A stretch of DNA of 64,000 bases from Hymenobacter latericoloratus (GTDB lineage Bacteria > Bacteroidota > Bacteroidia > Cytophagales > Hymenobacteraceae). Under the pieces are notes generated by a model. The model saw only the letters and a list, made by a program, of their open reading frames with translations. It searched no databases and was not told the origin of the DNA. The stretch spans positions 1-64,000 of the forward strand of contig NZ_JACHNV010000002.1 of assembly GCF_014199535.1 (NCBI RefSeq), written 5' to 3'. How positions within the stretch are numbered: position 1 is the stretch's first letter; each line of letters begins with the position of its first letter. Below, in pieces: positions 7,767-17,234 of the stretch. A program made the position numbers and the translations under genes.

Positions 7767-9812
7767 ATGTCTTCTGCTCCCCAACGCTATACCGTTACGG
7801 CGGCCCTGCCCTACGCCAATGGTCCGGTGCACATCGGCCATTTGGCCGGCGTGTACATTCCTGCCGATATCTACGCCCGCTACCTGCGCGCCCAGCAGCG
7901 CGACGTGAAATTTGTGTGCGGCTCCGATGAGCACGGCGTGCCCATTACTATTCGGGCCCAGAAGGAAGGCGTGACGCCCCAGCAGGTGGTGGACAAGTAC
8001 AACGCCATCATCCGCGACTCTTTCCAGGATTTTGGCATCTCCTTCGATATCTACTCGCGTACCTCCTCTAAAACGCACGCCGAGGTAGCCAGCGGCTTTT
8101 TTCGTAAGCTCTATGAGGAAGGCAAGTTCATCGAGCAGACTTCGCAGCAGTACTATGACGAGAAAGCCGACCAGTTTCTGGCCGACCGCTACATCGTGGG
8201 CACCTGCCCCAACTGCGGCAACGAAAATGCCTACGGCGACCAGTGCGAGAAGTGCGGCACTTCCCTGTCGCCCACGGAACTGATCAATCCGCGCTCCATG
8301 CTCTCGGGCAACCAGCCCGTACTGCGCGAAACCAAGCACTGGTACCTGCCCCTGGACCAGTACGAGCCCTGGCTGCGCGAGTGGATTGTGGAAGGCCACA
8401 AGCAGGACTGGAAAGCCAACGTGTACGGGCAGTGCAAATCCTGGATCGACCAGGGCCTGCAGCCTCGCGCCGTAACCCGCGACCTGGACTGGGGTGTGCC
8501 TGTGCCAGTGGAAGGCGCCGAGGGCAAAGTGCTCTACGTATGGTTCGATGCCCCCATCGGCTACATCTCGGCCACCAAAGATCTGCTGCCTGACACCTGG
8601 GAAACCTACTGGAAAGACCAGGGCACCAAGCTGGTGCACTTCATTGGCAAGGACAACATCGTGTTCCACTGCATCATCTTCCCGGCGATGCTTAAGGCCC
8701 ACGGCGACTACATCCTGCCCGACAATGTACCCGCCAATGAGTTCCTAAACCTGGAAGGCGACAAGATTTCGACCTCCCGCAACTGGGCCGTGTGGCTGCA
8801 CGAGTACCTGCAGGATTTCCCCGGCCAGGCCGATGTGCTGCGCTATGTGCTCTGCGCCAACGCCCCCGAGAATAAAGACAACGACTTCACCTGGAAGGAT
8901 TTTCAGGCCCGCAACAACAACGAGCTGGTAGCTAACCTGGGCAACTTTGTGAACCGGGCCGTGGTGCTCACCCACAAGTTTTTCGAGGGCAAAGTGCCCG
9001 CCGCCGTGGGCTTTACCACCGAGGACGAGGACGTGCTGCGCCTGCTGCAGGAGTTCCCGGCCCGCATTGGGGAGCTGATTGACAACTACCGCTTCCGCGA
9101 CGCCCTGAACGAGCTCATGAACCTCTCGCGCCTGGGCAACAAGTACCTGGCCGACATGGAGCCCTGGAAGCTCATCAAGACGGATGCGGCGCGCACTGGT
9201 ACCGTGCTGCACGTATCTCTGCAGCTGGCCGCCAGTCTGGTTACCCTGCTGGAGCCGTTTATGCCTACTGCCGCCGCCCGCCTCGGCGCCATGCTCAACA
9301 CCGAGAAAGGCACCTGGCCGCAAGCTGGCCGCCCCGATCTGTTGGCCGCCGGCCACCAATTGGCTGAGGCCGCGCTGCTGTTCACCAAAATCGAGGACGC
9401 CACGGTAGAGGCCCAGGTCCAGAAGCTCCTCGACACCAAGAAAGCTAACGAACTGGCCGCCGCCGTTTCCGCTCCGGCCAAGGACGACGTCAGCTTCGAG
9501 CAGTTCCAGCAGATGGATTTGCGCATTGGCACTATCGTAGCCGCCGAGAAGGTTGCCAAAACCAAAAAGCTCCTGAAGCTAAGCGTTGACCTCGGCTTTG
9601 CGGAGCCCCGCACCATTGTGTCGGGCATTGCCGAGCACTTTCTGCCCGAAGCTCTTATCGGTCAGCAGGTACAAGTGCTGCTCAACCTCGCTCCCCGCGA
9701 AATCAAAGGCATCCAAAGCCAGGGCATGCTGCTGATGGCCGAAAACGCCGACGGCTCCCTGAGCCTCATGCAGCCCAGCAGCCCCGTGCGGCCGGGCTCC
9801 GGCGTGGCGTAA
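7767..9812 (+). CDS. metG: Methionyl-tRNA synthetase
   Basis: Charges tRNA-Met with methionine. The 681-residue enzyme has an HIGH motif at 22-25, a zinc knuckle with C147, C150, C160 and C163, and the KMSKS loop in the variant form KISTS (333-337). The anticodon-binding helical domain lies around 390-550. A C-terminal EMAP/Arc1p-like tRNA-binding domain occupies about 575-681 ([14 protein letters not shown] and onward), giving the long, dimeric form of MetRS. An upstream TTCCTTTG (7697-7704) is a weak promoter match. A palindromic repeat follows the stop. Confidence 0.97.
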   Translation: MSSAPQRYTVTAALPYANGPVHIGHLAGVYIPADIYARYLRAQQRDVKFVCGSDEHGVPITIRAQKEGVTPQQVVDKYNAIIRDSFQDFGISFDIYSRTSSKTHAEVASGFFRKLYEEGKFIEQTSQQYYDEKADQFLADRYIVGTCPNCGNENAYGDQCEKCGTSLSPTELINPRSMLSGNQPVLRETKHWYLPLDQYEPWLREWIVEGHKQDWKANVYGQCKSWIDQGLQPRAVTRDLDWGVPVPVEGAEGKVLYVWFDAPIGYISATKDLLPDTWETYWKDQGTKLVHFIGKDNIVFHCIIFPAMLKAHGDYILPDNVPANEFLNLEGDKISTSRNWAVWLHEYLQDFPGQADVLRYVLCANAPENKDNDFTWKDFQARNNNELVANLGNFVNRAVVLTHKFFEGKVPAAVGFTTEDEDVLRLLQEFPARIGELIDNYRFRDALNELMNLSRLGNKYLADMEPWKLIKTDAARTGTVLHVSLQLAASLVTLLEPFMPTAAARLGAMLNTEKGTWPQAGRPDLLAAGHQLAEAALLFTKIEDATVEAQVQKLLDTKKANELAAAVSAPAKDDVSFEQFQQMDLRIGTIVAAEKVAKTKKLLKLSVDLGFAEPRTIVSGIAEHFLPEALIGQQVQVLLNLAPREIKGIQSQGMLLMAENADGSLSLMQPSSPVRPGSGVA

Positions 9813-9815
9813 CGT

Positions 9816-9914
9816 TGTCATGGCGAGCGGAGCGAAGCTATCCGTCCTAACCAACGTCCTACCCCTTTGAAACGTGACAAGCCCCTGACGCTACCATACG
9901 TCAAGGGCTTGTCA
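9816..9914. repeat. Palindromic repeat, family C (copy 3, truncated, inverted)
   Basis: It begins TGTCATGGCGAGCGGAGCGAAG and contains the strong hairpin GACAAGCCCCTGACG / CGTCAAGGGCTTGTC (9875-9913). It aligns with the reverse complement of the copies at 11451 and 20724 but lacks one outer arm. It lies between the convergent metG and pth genes and could act as a terminator for both. Confidence 0.75.
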
Positions 9915-9940
9915 CTAAAGAGAGGAAATGACATACGCAT

Positions 9941-10507
9941 CTACTTCACGTTTACCACGTTCATAGCCCGCTCCAAACCTACACTACCGAATAGCAGCAC
10001 GGCTTCGGCGGCTTTTTCCAGCCGAGTTTCTAAATCAATTTTCTCGTCGGCGGAGAAGGGGCTGAGGACGTAATCTACCTGCCGGCCCTTCGAGAAGCTG
10101 GAGTCGATGCCGAAGCGCAGGCGGGCGTATTCGTCCGTGCCCAGGGTTTCCTGAATGTGCTTCAGGCCGTTCTGGCCGCCCGCCGAGCCTTTGCCCTTCA
10201 TGCGCAACTTGCCGAAGGGTAAGGCCAGGTCGTCGGTGATGACCAGCATCTGCTCTTTCGGAATTTTCAGCGCGCTCAGCCAGTGTGCCGCCGCTTTGCC
10301 GCTCAGGTTCATGTAGGTAGTGGGCTTCACCAGCATAAATGTGTGGCCCTTGTGCCTGATTTCGGTAGTAAAGGCGTGCCGCCCCAACTCAAACGGCGCG
10401 GCCTCAAACTTTTTAGCCAGGTAGTCGCCCACCATAAACCCTACGTTGTGCCGCGTGTCGGCGTACTCCGGCCCGATGTTGCCCAGGCACAGAACAAGGA
10501 ACTTCAT
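9941..10507 (-). CDS. pth: Peptidyl-tRNA hydrolase
   Basis: Releases peptides from prematurely dropped peptidyl-tRNAs. The 188-residue product has the family length and the catalytic set: N10 in LGNIGPEY, the catalytic base H20 in DTRHNVGF, N68 in TYMNLSG and D93/D94 in ITDDLALPFG. The usual GNPG is GNIG here. A GKGSAGGQNGLKHI segment forms the tRNA-binding region. The start codon abuts an inverted repeat on its upstream side, and rplY lies upstream on the same strand, as in many bacteria where the L25/Ctc gene and pth are neighbours. Confidence 0.96.
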   Translation of the reverse strand: MKFLVLCLGNIGPEYADTRHNVGFMVGDYLAKKFEAAPFELGRHAFTTEIRHKGHTFMLVKPTTYMNLSGKAAAHWLSALKIPKEQMLVITDDLALPFGKLRMKGKGSAGGQNGLKHIQETLGTDEYARLRFGIDSSFSKGRQVDYVLSPFSADEKIDLETRLEKAAEAVLLFGSVGLERAMNVVNVK

Positions 10508-10508
10508 A

Positions 10509-10755
10509 AAATCACGGATTTAGACGGATTGAACGGATTTCACAGATTCGGTTGCCAGCTGGTATTATAATAGCCCTTGCTGGCCCTGCAGATTACCAGA
10601 GGTTAGGCTGCCGGTAGGGGGTAGGAAGCTAACTACCAGTTAGCAGCTGACAATAAAAAAGCCGCTCTGCAAGCAGAACGGCTTTTTTCGGCAGACGGAG
10701 CAGATCGGGCACGATATCCGTGTAATCCGACAAATCCGTCCTTAATCCGTGATTT
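10509..10755. repeat. Inverted repeat of AATCCGT-type units between rplY and pth
   Basis: AAATCACGGATTTAGACGGATT (10509-10530) is mirrored by its near complement at 10733-10755. Weaker pairing extends each arm to about 40 bases. The right arm overlaps the rplY stop codon and the left arm touches the pth start codon. Confidence 0.7.
10655..10688 (-). terminator. Terminator after rplY
   Basis: AAAAAAGCCG..CTGC pairs with GCAG..CGGCTTTTTT. The single mismatch is a G-U pair when read on the minus strand, which suits termination of rplY. Confidence 0.75.
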
Positions 10756-11326
10756 ATTTCTCTGCCTGCAGCGTGCCACGCAGACCACGCGGAATGGTCA
10801 CGGTAGCAATAGGAGCCAGCGGGTTGGTCAGGATGGTGTAGCCTTGGGCTTCCACTTTGTTTACTTTGATCGACTTGCCCAGGCCCAGGTCCGAAATGTT
10901 TACCTCCACGAAGTCGGGGAGGTTTTCGGGGGTAGCCTTTACTTTCAGCTTGCGCAGCTTGCTTACCAGCTTGCCACCTTGCTGAACGCCGGGCGAAGTG
11001 CCTACGTATTTCACGGGCACGTCCATTTTCACTTCTTTGCCTTCCTGCAGCTCCAGGAAGTCAACGTGCAGCAGCATTTCGTTCACGGGGTGAAACTGAG
11101 CGTCCTGCACGATAGCGCGACGGATGTCGCCTTCAATGTTCAACTCCACGATGTGCACCTCGGGGGTGTACAGCAGCTCGCGGAACAGAATGGCCGGAGC
11201 CGAGAAATGTACTTGGTCGGCACCGCCGTACAGTACGCACGGTACGTAGGAGTCCAGGCGCAGGGCCTTGGCATCCTTCTTACCGAGATTCGCTCTTTTA
11301 AACCCTACAATCTCGAGGCTTTTCAT
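10754..11326 (-). CDS. rplY: 50S ribosomal protein L25/general stress protein Ctc
   Basis: Binds 5S rRNA in the large subunit. The 190-residue product is the long, two-domain TL5/Ctc form: an N-terminal L25 beta-barrel (about 1-90, beginning MKSLEIVGFKRANLGKKDAK) and a C-terminal beta domain (VKYVGTSPGVQQGGKL, then LPDFVEVNISDLGLGKSI). I chose the ATG at 11324-11326 because it gives the standard family N-terminus. prs lies upstream with a palindromic element between, and pth downstream. Confidence 0.95.
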   Translation of the reverse strand: MKSLEIVGFKRANLGKKDAKALRLDSYVPCVLYGGADQVHFSAPAILFRELLYTPEVHIVELNIEGDIRRAIVQDAQFHPVNEMLLHVDFLELQEGKEVKMDVPVKYVGTSPGVQQGGKLVSKLRKLKVKATPENLPDFVEVNISDLGLGKSIKVNKVEAQGYTILTNPLAPIATVTIPRGLRGTLQAEK

Positions 11327-11450
11327 AAAACGTGTTCTTGAAAGAGAAAAACGCTTACCCACAGCAGGCAAACGGGCCGCAAAGATAGGCGGATTCCTTT
11401 ATAAAAGGAAACTGATTGCGCAGTCAGGTGAAGAGGATTGCGATGAATGG

Positions 11451-11614
11451 TGTCATGGCGAGGACGCAGGACGACGCCGTCCGTCCCCTCTTCTGTGACC
11501 AGCCTGATAACCTGACAAGCCCTTACTTCCAGCACGGAGGTAAGGGCTCGTCGCAGTCAAAGGGGTAGCACGTTGGGCAGGACGGATGGCTTCGTCCTGC
11601 GTCCTCGCCATGAC
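11451..11614. repeat. Palindromic repeat, family C (copy 1)
   Basis: Outer arms TGTCATGGCGAGGACGCAGG and CCTGCGTCCTCGCCATGAC enclose an inner hairpin GACAAGCCCTTAC / GTAAGGGCTCGTC. The element of about 164 bases lies between prs and rplY. Confidence 0.85.
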
Positions 11615-11623
11615 CCAAGGGCT

Positions 11624-12553
11624 CTATATAAACAGCGAGCTGATGGACTCGTGGGTTACCACGTTGCGGATGGCCTGCGCGAACAGGCTAGCCACGGAAA
11701 TAACCTTGATTTTATGGTTTTCCTCCTTCAGCGGCAGCGTGTCTGTAATCACCAGCTCCTCCAGGGCCGAATTACGAATTCGCTCGTGGGCCGGGCCGCT
11801 GAGCACGCCGTGGGTGATAACGGCCCGCACCGATTTGGCCCCGCGTTCTATCAGCAGCTCGGCGGCTTTGCAGATGGTGCCGGCCGTATCCACAATATCA
11901 TCCACGAGTACCACGTTCATGCCCGTCACGTCGCCGATTACCTGCATGGAGGCAATCTCATTGGCTCGCAGGCGCATCTTGTCGCAAACCACAATTTCGG
12001 CCCCAAACTTCTTGGCGAAGGCCCGGGTGCGTACTACCCCCCCTACGTCAGGCGAAGCAAAAATCAGGTTATCCAGGTTCAGCGACTGAATATAAGGCGC
12101 CGTCACGGTGGCCCCGTCCAGATGATCTACCGGAATATCAAAGAAACCCTGAATCTGGCCGGCGTGCAGGTCACAGGTCATCATGCGGTCGGCGCCCACA
12201 CTCTGAATCATGTTGGCCACTACCTTGGCTCCGATGCTCACCCGTGGCTTGTCCTTGCGGTCCTGGCGGGCGTAGCCCATGTAAGGCATCACAATGTTCA
12301 CCTTGTAGGCCGAGGCACGCTTGGCGGCATCCACCATCAGGGCCAGCTCCATCAGGTTTTCGGCGGGCGGGTTGGTGCTCTGAATCAGAAACACGGCGCA
12401 TCCCCGGATGCTTTCGTTGAACGAGGGGCCGAGCTCAGTATCGGCAAAGCGCTGAATGCTCAGGTCGCCGAGTTGGGTGCCGTAGGCGGCGGCAATCTGT
12501 TCACCCAACTCGCGGGAGGCATTACCAGCGAAAATTTTTACCTGCTGTGACAT
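11624..12553 (-). CDS. prs: Ribose-phosphate pyrophosphokinase
   Basis: Makes PRPP from ribose-5-phosphate and ATP for purine, pyrimidine, His, Trp and NAD synthesis. The 309-residue class I enzyme has the flexible catalytic loop YARQDRK (94-100), CDLHAGQIQGF with H130, and the PRPP-binding loop VLVDDIVDTAGT (215-226). The ATG at 12551-12553 is the right start; the frame open further upstream runs through the tRNA-Gln gene and is not coding. Only 30 bases separate the start from the tRNA terminator. Confidence 0.97.
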   Translation of the reverse strand: MSQQVKIFAGNASRELGEQIAAAYGTQLGDLSIQRFADTELGPSFNESIRGCAVFLIQSTNPPAENLMELALMVDAAKRASAYKVNIVMPYMGYARQDRKDKPRVSIGAKVVANMIQSVGADRMMTCDLHAGQIQGFFDIPVDHLDGATVTAPYIQSLNLDNLIFASPDVGGVVRTRAFAKKFGAEIVVCDKMRLRANEIASMQVIGDVTGMNVVLVDDIVDTAGTICKAAELLIERGAKSVRAVITHGVLSGPAHERIRNSALEELVITDTLPLKEENHKIKVISVASLFAQAIRNVVTHESISSLFI

Positions 12554-12583
12554 GAAAGGGGTAGGTGGAGGGGGAAATAAAAA

Positions 12584-12631
12584 GCGAAAGGCGCTGACTC
12601 TTCCGAAGTAGGAAGAATCAGCGCCTTTCGC
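12584..12631 (-). terminator. Terminator between tRNA-Gln and prs
   Basis: Stem of about 21 bp (GCGAAAGGCGCTGA and onward) with one mismatch and a six-base loop, followed on the minus strand by TTTTTATTT. Confidence 0.85.
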
Positions 12632-12644
12632 GTTGGGTTGTCGG

Positions 12645-12717
12645 TTGTCCGACCAGGGCTCGAACCTGGACTTTCTTGAATCAAAATCAAGCGTGTTGCC
12701 AGTTACACCATCGGACA
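12645..12717 (-). tRNA. tRNA-Gln (anticodon TTG)
   Basis: The minus strand folds as a standard cloverleaf. The acceptor is TGTCCGA / TCGGACA with discriminator A. The anticodon arm is CTTGA-TTTTGAT-TCAAG, giving anticodon TTG. The T arm is CCAGG-TTCGAGC-CCTGG. The 3' CCA is not encoded. It is followed by a strong terminator and then prs. Confidence 0.96.
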
Positions 12718-12935
12718 ATTTCCAGGCGGCTACCGGTGTAAGTATGCCGTTTGGTTGTGCAAATGTACGGTAGCTTTTATTCAAGGCAAATTTCCGGGTA
12801 AAAATTTTTCATCTGGCTACCCCTCAAAAGCCCGGCAACGTGTCTTTTTGAGCTGATTTTCAGGTCTTCAGAGGTTGAAAAAAAAGTTGACGAAGCTGGC
12901 TTTGGAGGGGCCTTGGCAATGCCGGGATTAAGCCG

Positions 12936-12943
12936 TACTTTTG
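12936..12943 (+). promoter_or_regulatory. TAnnTTTG promoter element of atpD
   Basis: Exact TACTTTTG 40 bases upstream of the ATG, with a TTG at 12913-12915 in the position expected for the -33 element. Confidence 0.75.
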
Positions 12944-12977
12944 CGTCCTGAAACGTTGCACCCATCCCCTTATATAA

Positions 12978-14489
<1,512 letters not shown>

Positions 14490-14493
14490 TTAT

Positions 14494-14574
14494 CAGTTAC
14501 CAGTTGCCAGTTGTCAGTTGCCGGTTCTTTCCTGAACCATTTGCTGACAACTGGCAACTGACAACTGGCAACTG
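14494..14574. repeat. Inverted heptamer array (CAGTTGc type) between atpD and atpC
   Basis: The left arm is four tandem 7-base units (CAGTTAC, CAGTTGC, CAGTTGT, CAGTTGC). The right arm carries their complements (ACAACTG, GCAACTG units). The transcript can form a long hairpin. A related element lies at 24395-24487. Confidence 0.8.
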
Positions 14575-14582
14575 AAAAGACT

Positions 14583-14822
14583 ATGCATCTGGAAATCATC
14601 ACGCCCGACCGCAAGGTGTTCGAAGGGGAGGTTACGTCGGCCCGGTTTCCGGGTGCCGATGGCCTGTTTGAGGTTCTCAACAATCACGCTCCGCTGATTT
14701 CGGCGCTGCAGGCCGGCGACATCGTGCTGAACGGTGGCGCTACCAGCTTCCGCATTGAAGGTGGGGTAGTAGAAGTGCTTCGTAACAACGTTATCGTACT
14801 GGCAGAAGGCGCTTCGGCATAA
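14583..14822 (+). CDS. atpC: ATP synthase F1 epsilon subunit (short form)
   Basis: Rotor-stalk subunit of F1. The 79-residue product covers only the N-terminal beta-sandwich domain (MHLEIITPDRKVFEGEV, then ADGLFEVLNNHAPLISAL and IEGGVVEVLRNNVIVLAE). It lacks the C-terminal two-helix domain that inhibits ATP hydrolysis in Escherichia coli. The short form is frequent in Bacteroidota. It is co-transcribed with atpD and followed by a terminator. Confidence 0.94.
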   Translation: MHLEIITPDRKVFEGEVTSARFPGADGLFEVLNNHAPLISALQAGDIVLNGGATSFRIEGGVVEVLRNNVIVLAEGASA

Positions 14823-14845
14823 CTCTTCCGCAAATCTGGCTTGCT

Positions 14846-14882
14846 AAGCCCCGTGTCCGCTCTCGCAGGCACGGGGCTTTTC
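14846..14882 (+). terminator. Terminator after atpC
   Basis: AAGCCCCGTG (14846-14855) pairs with CACGGGGCTT (14870-14879), followed by TTT. Confidence 0.75.
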
Positions 14883-15011
14883 GCGTGTAATAGGCAAAGC
14901 GAAGCCGCTTGGGCCCAGACGGTTTGCCGAGAGTAGCCGGAGCCAATGAAAAACCCAGCAACCGGTGTAGCTTGCGGCATCTTCTGCTGATTTATTGTCC
15001 GTCCGGTTGCT

Positions 15012-15896
15012 ATGCGTATTCCTTTTATTGTGATTGGCCTGCTGCTGGCGGCCGGTTCAGGCTTTGCCCAGACGTTTCAGATTGATTACCGGCGGGCCAT
15101 GCAGACCCAGGACACAGCCAAGGTGCGCAAAGTGCTGGCCGCCTGGCAGCGAAAGGAGCCCCAGAACCCCGACCTTTTTGTAGCCCGGTTCAATTACTTG
15201 CTGCGAAAGGCGTACCGGGTGGAGGTAAGCACGAGCCAAGCCACCGGACGGGGGCTCGCCATTCAGCAGAAAGACGGCAAACCGGCTGGCTCTATCAATG
15301 AAGGCTACGAACCGCAGCTGCTCGAAGCCGCCCGCGCTACCCTGCGCGAGGGAATAAAGCTGGCGTCAGAGCGGCTGGATATGCGGTTTGGCTTGGCTAG
15401 GACCTACGAACTGACCCACGAGCCTGACCACGAAGTAGCCGTGCTGGCAACTGCCCTAGCCGACCATAAGGCCAGCGGTAAGCCTTGGCGCTGGAGCGAA
15501 GGCAAGGCTTTGCCAGCCCCGGAAACCGTTTTCCTGCCCGAAAGTCTGGAAGAGTATATGCTGCCTTACTGGCAGGCAAATACGCCTGCGGATGCGGAAG
15601 TAGCCCGCCGGCTGGCCGAGCTGATCAACCAGTACTACCCGGAAAGTTCGCTCGGGCCCTTTAACCTGGGCATGTATTACAGCCTGCAACAGCAGCCCGA
15701 CAAAGCTTACCCTCTGTTTCAGCAGGCCCACAGCCGCCGCCCCAACGACTGGCAGACACTGGCCAACCTCACCCGTCTGGCCATTAACATGAACCGCAAA
15801 GCCGAAGCGCAGCAGTACCTGGCTTCGTTGCAGAAGCTGCCCGCCGGGCGCCCGGCGGCGGCCGACCTGGGCAAGGAAGTGCGCAAAATGAAATAG
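15012..15896 (+). CDS. Exported TPR-like hypothetical protein
   Basis: A 294-residue protein with a clear signal peptide (MRIPFIVIGLLLAAGSGFAQ, cut after about 20). The mature region is helical. Residues about 25-75 and 210-285 look like tetratricopeptide repeats (for example LGPFNLGMYYSLQQQPDKAY and the following QQAHSRRPNDWQTLANLTRL). It is probably a periplasmic scaffold; I recognise no catalytic motif. It starts about 130 bases after the atpC terminator and 63 bases before the trans-sulfuration gene, with which it may or may not be co-transcribed. Confidence 0.75.
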   Translation: MRIPFIVIGLLLAAGSGFAQTFQIDYRRAMQTQDTAKVRKVLAAWQRKEPQNPDLFVARFNYLLRKAYRVEVSTSQATGRGLAIQQKDGKPAGSINEGYEPQLLEAARATLREGIKLASERLDMRFGLARTYELTHEPDHEVAVLATALADHKASGKPWRWSEGKALPAPETVFLPESLEEYMLPYWQANTPADAEVARRLAELINQYYPESSLGPFNLGMYYSLQQQPDKAYPLFQQAHSRRPNDWQTLANLTRLAINMNRKAEAQQYLASLQKLPAGRPAAADLGKEVRKMK

Positions 15897-15959
15897 TGTC
15901 CGGTTGCGACGCACGCCGTAATTTGCCCTTGTTTTGCCGCTTTCCCTGACTTCCCACCC

Positions 15960-17081
15960 ATGCACATCCACCCCAAAATCACCCCGATTTATCAAACTTC
16001 GGTTTTCAAGTTTGAAGATCTGAACGAAGTAGAGCAGTATTTCGGGGAGCCGGGCAGCCGCTACCTCTATTCGCGCAACGGCAACCCCAACTCCGATGAG
16101 CTGGCCGCGGCCGTGAACCGGCTGGAAGGCGGGGCCGGAGCGGTAGCAACGGGCTCGGGCATGGCCGCCATTTTTGCGGCCCTGCTGGCCTGCTGCCAGG
16201 CCGGCGACCATGTGCTGTGTGCGGCCGATATTTACGGCGGCTCCTCGTCGTTGCTGGACCAAGAGCTGAGTCGGCTGGGCATTACCGTGACCTATGTGCC
16301 GTTTGAGCAGCTGTACTCCCTGGGGCAGCTTGTGCAGCCCACCACCCGGCTGCTGCTGGCCGAAACCATGAGCAACCCGCTGCTGCGCGTAGCCGACTTG
16401 CGGCGCCTGGCCACGGAGTGTCGCCAGTACGGGCTGAAACTGGTAGTTGATAACACGTTTGCTACCCCCCTCCTGACGCGCCCCCTGGAGCTGGGCGCCG
16501 ACATAGTGCTGCACAGCGTGACGAAGTACATTGCCGGCCACTCGGACGTAACGGCGGGGGTAGTGGTAGCCAAGGGTGAGGAAACGGCCGCCCGCCTCAA
16601 GCAGATTGGGGTGCTCTATGGCCTGACCCTGAGCCCCATGGAAAGCTGGCTGGCCGTGCGCGGGCTGAAAACCTTGCGACTGCGGGTGCGGGAGCACAGC
16701 CACAACGCCTTGGCAGTAGCCCAATTCCTGAGCACCCAGCCCTCCGTGCGGGCCGTGTACTACCCCGGCCTGCCCGATCATCCGCAGCATATGCTGGCCC
16801 GGGAGCAGGGCGGCGGCCTGTTCGGCGGCATGATGTCGGTGCTGTTGGCCGACGACGAGGAGGTAGTAAACCAGTTTATGCGGCGCAGTCAACGGTTTCC
16901 GTTCGCGCCTTCTCTGGCCGGCGTCGATTCGTCCTTGTCTTATCCGCTGGCAACATCGCACCGCTACCTCACTGTGGAGCAGCAGGCGGAGCTTGGTATC
17001 AGCACGGGGCTGGTCCGGCTGTCGGTGGGTATTGAGCCGGTGGAGGAACTGCTGCAGGACTTAAAGCAGGCACTAAAATAA
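15960..17081 (+). CDS. Cys/Met metabolism PLP-dependent enzyme (cystathionine gamma-synthase/lyase family)
   Basis: Fold-type I PLP enzyme of the trans-sulfuration family, 373 residues. Landmarks are the YSRNGNPNSDELAAAVNRLE substrate region (38-57), the PLP phosphate-binding ATGSGMAA (63-70), ETMSNP (135-140), the PLP-ring Asp in VVDNTFATP (D164) and the Schiff-base lysine in HSVTKYIAGHSD (K189). Family members make or split cystathionine or split methionine, and sequence alone does not separate them here. It is cytoplasmic. A near-match promoter (TAATTTG, 15919-15925) precedes it. Confidence 0.88.
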   Translation: MHIHPKITPIYQTSVFKFEDLNEVEQYFGEPGSRYLYSRNGNPNSDELAAAVNRLEGGAGAVATGSGMAAIFAALLACCQAGDHVLCAADIYGGSSSLLDQELSRLGITVTYVPFEQLYSLGQLVQPTTRLLLAETMSNPLLRVADLRRLATECRQYGLKLVVDNTFATPLLTRPLELGADIVLHSVTKYIAGHSDVTAGVVVAKGEETAARLKQIGVLYGLTLSPMESWLAVRGLKTLRLRVREHSHNALAVAQFLSTQPSVRAVYYPGLPDHPQHMLAREQGGGLFGGMMSVLLADDEEVVNQFMRRSQRFPFAPSLAGVDSSLSYPLATSHRYLTVEQQAELGISTGLVRLSVGIEPVEELLQDLKQALK

Positions 17082-17095
17082 ATATGCATGGGCAG

Positions 17096-17148
17096 CAACG
17101 GCAGGGCAGGCAGTAGCTAATGGGAATGTACTATCTGCTCTGCCGTTG
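17096..17148. terminator. Possible shared terminator between convergent genes
   Basis: CAACGGCAG (17096-17104) pairs with CTGCCGTTG (17140-17148), with partial pairing further in. There is no clear U-tract. It lies between the trans-sulfuration gene and pglE-like gene. Confidence 0.45.
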
Positions 17149-17234
17149 TACTGACCCTGCCGTGGCTTGTGCGTTTTATACTACAGAATGAACTTTATGT
17201 ACTGCAAGACGCGCCTATGTGCCGATTGGAAGGC

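Noticed and set aside
7521..8702. 393-codon open frame opposite metG
   Set aside because: Antisense shadow that also runs across the metG promoter region.
12554..12784. N-terminal extension of prs to position 12784
   Set aside because: The extra 77 codons would cover the tRNA-Gln gene and its terminator; the normal family start is the ATG at 12551-12553.
14494..14574. Phage or integron attachment site in the heptamer array
   Set aside because: No integrase, cassette or duplicated flank; the tandem 7-base units explain the structure better.
15456..16961. 501-codon open frame opposite the trans-sulfuration gene
   Set aside because: Antisense shadow with no start context or domain.
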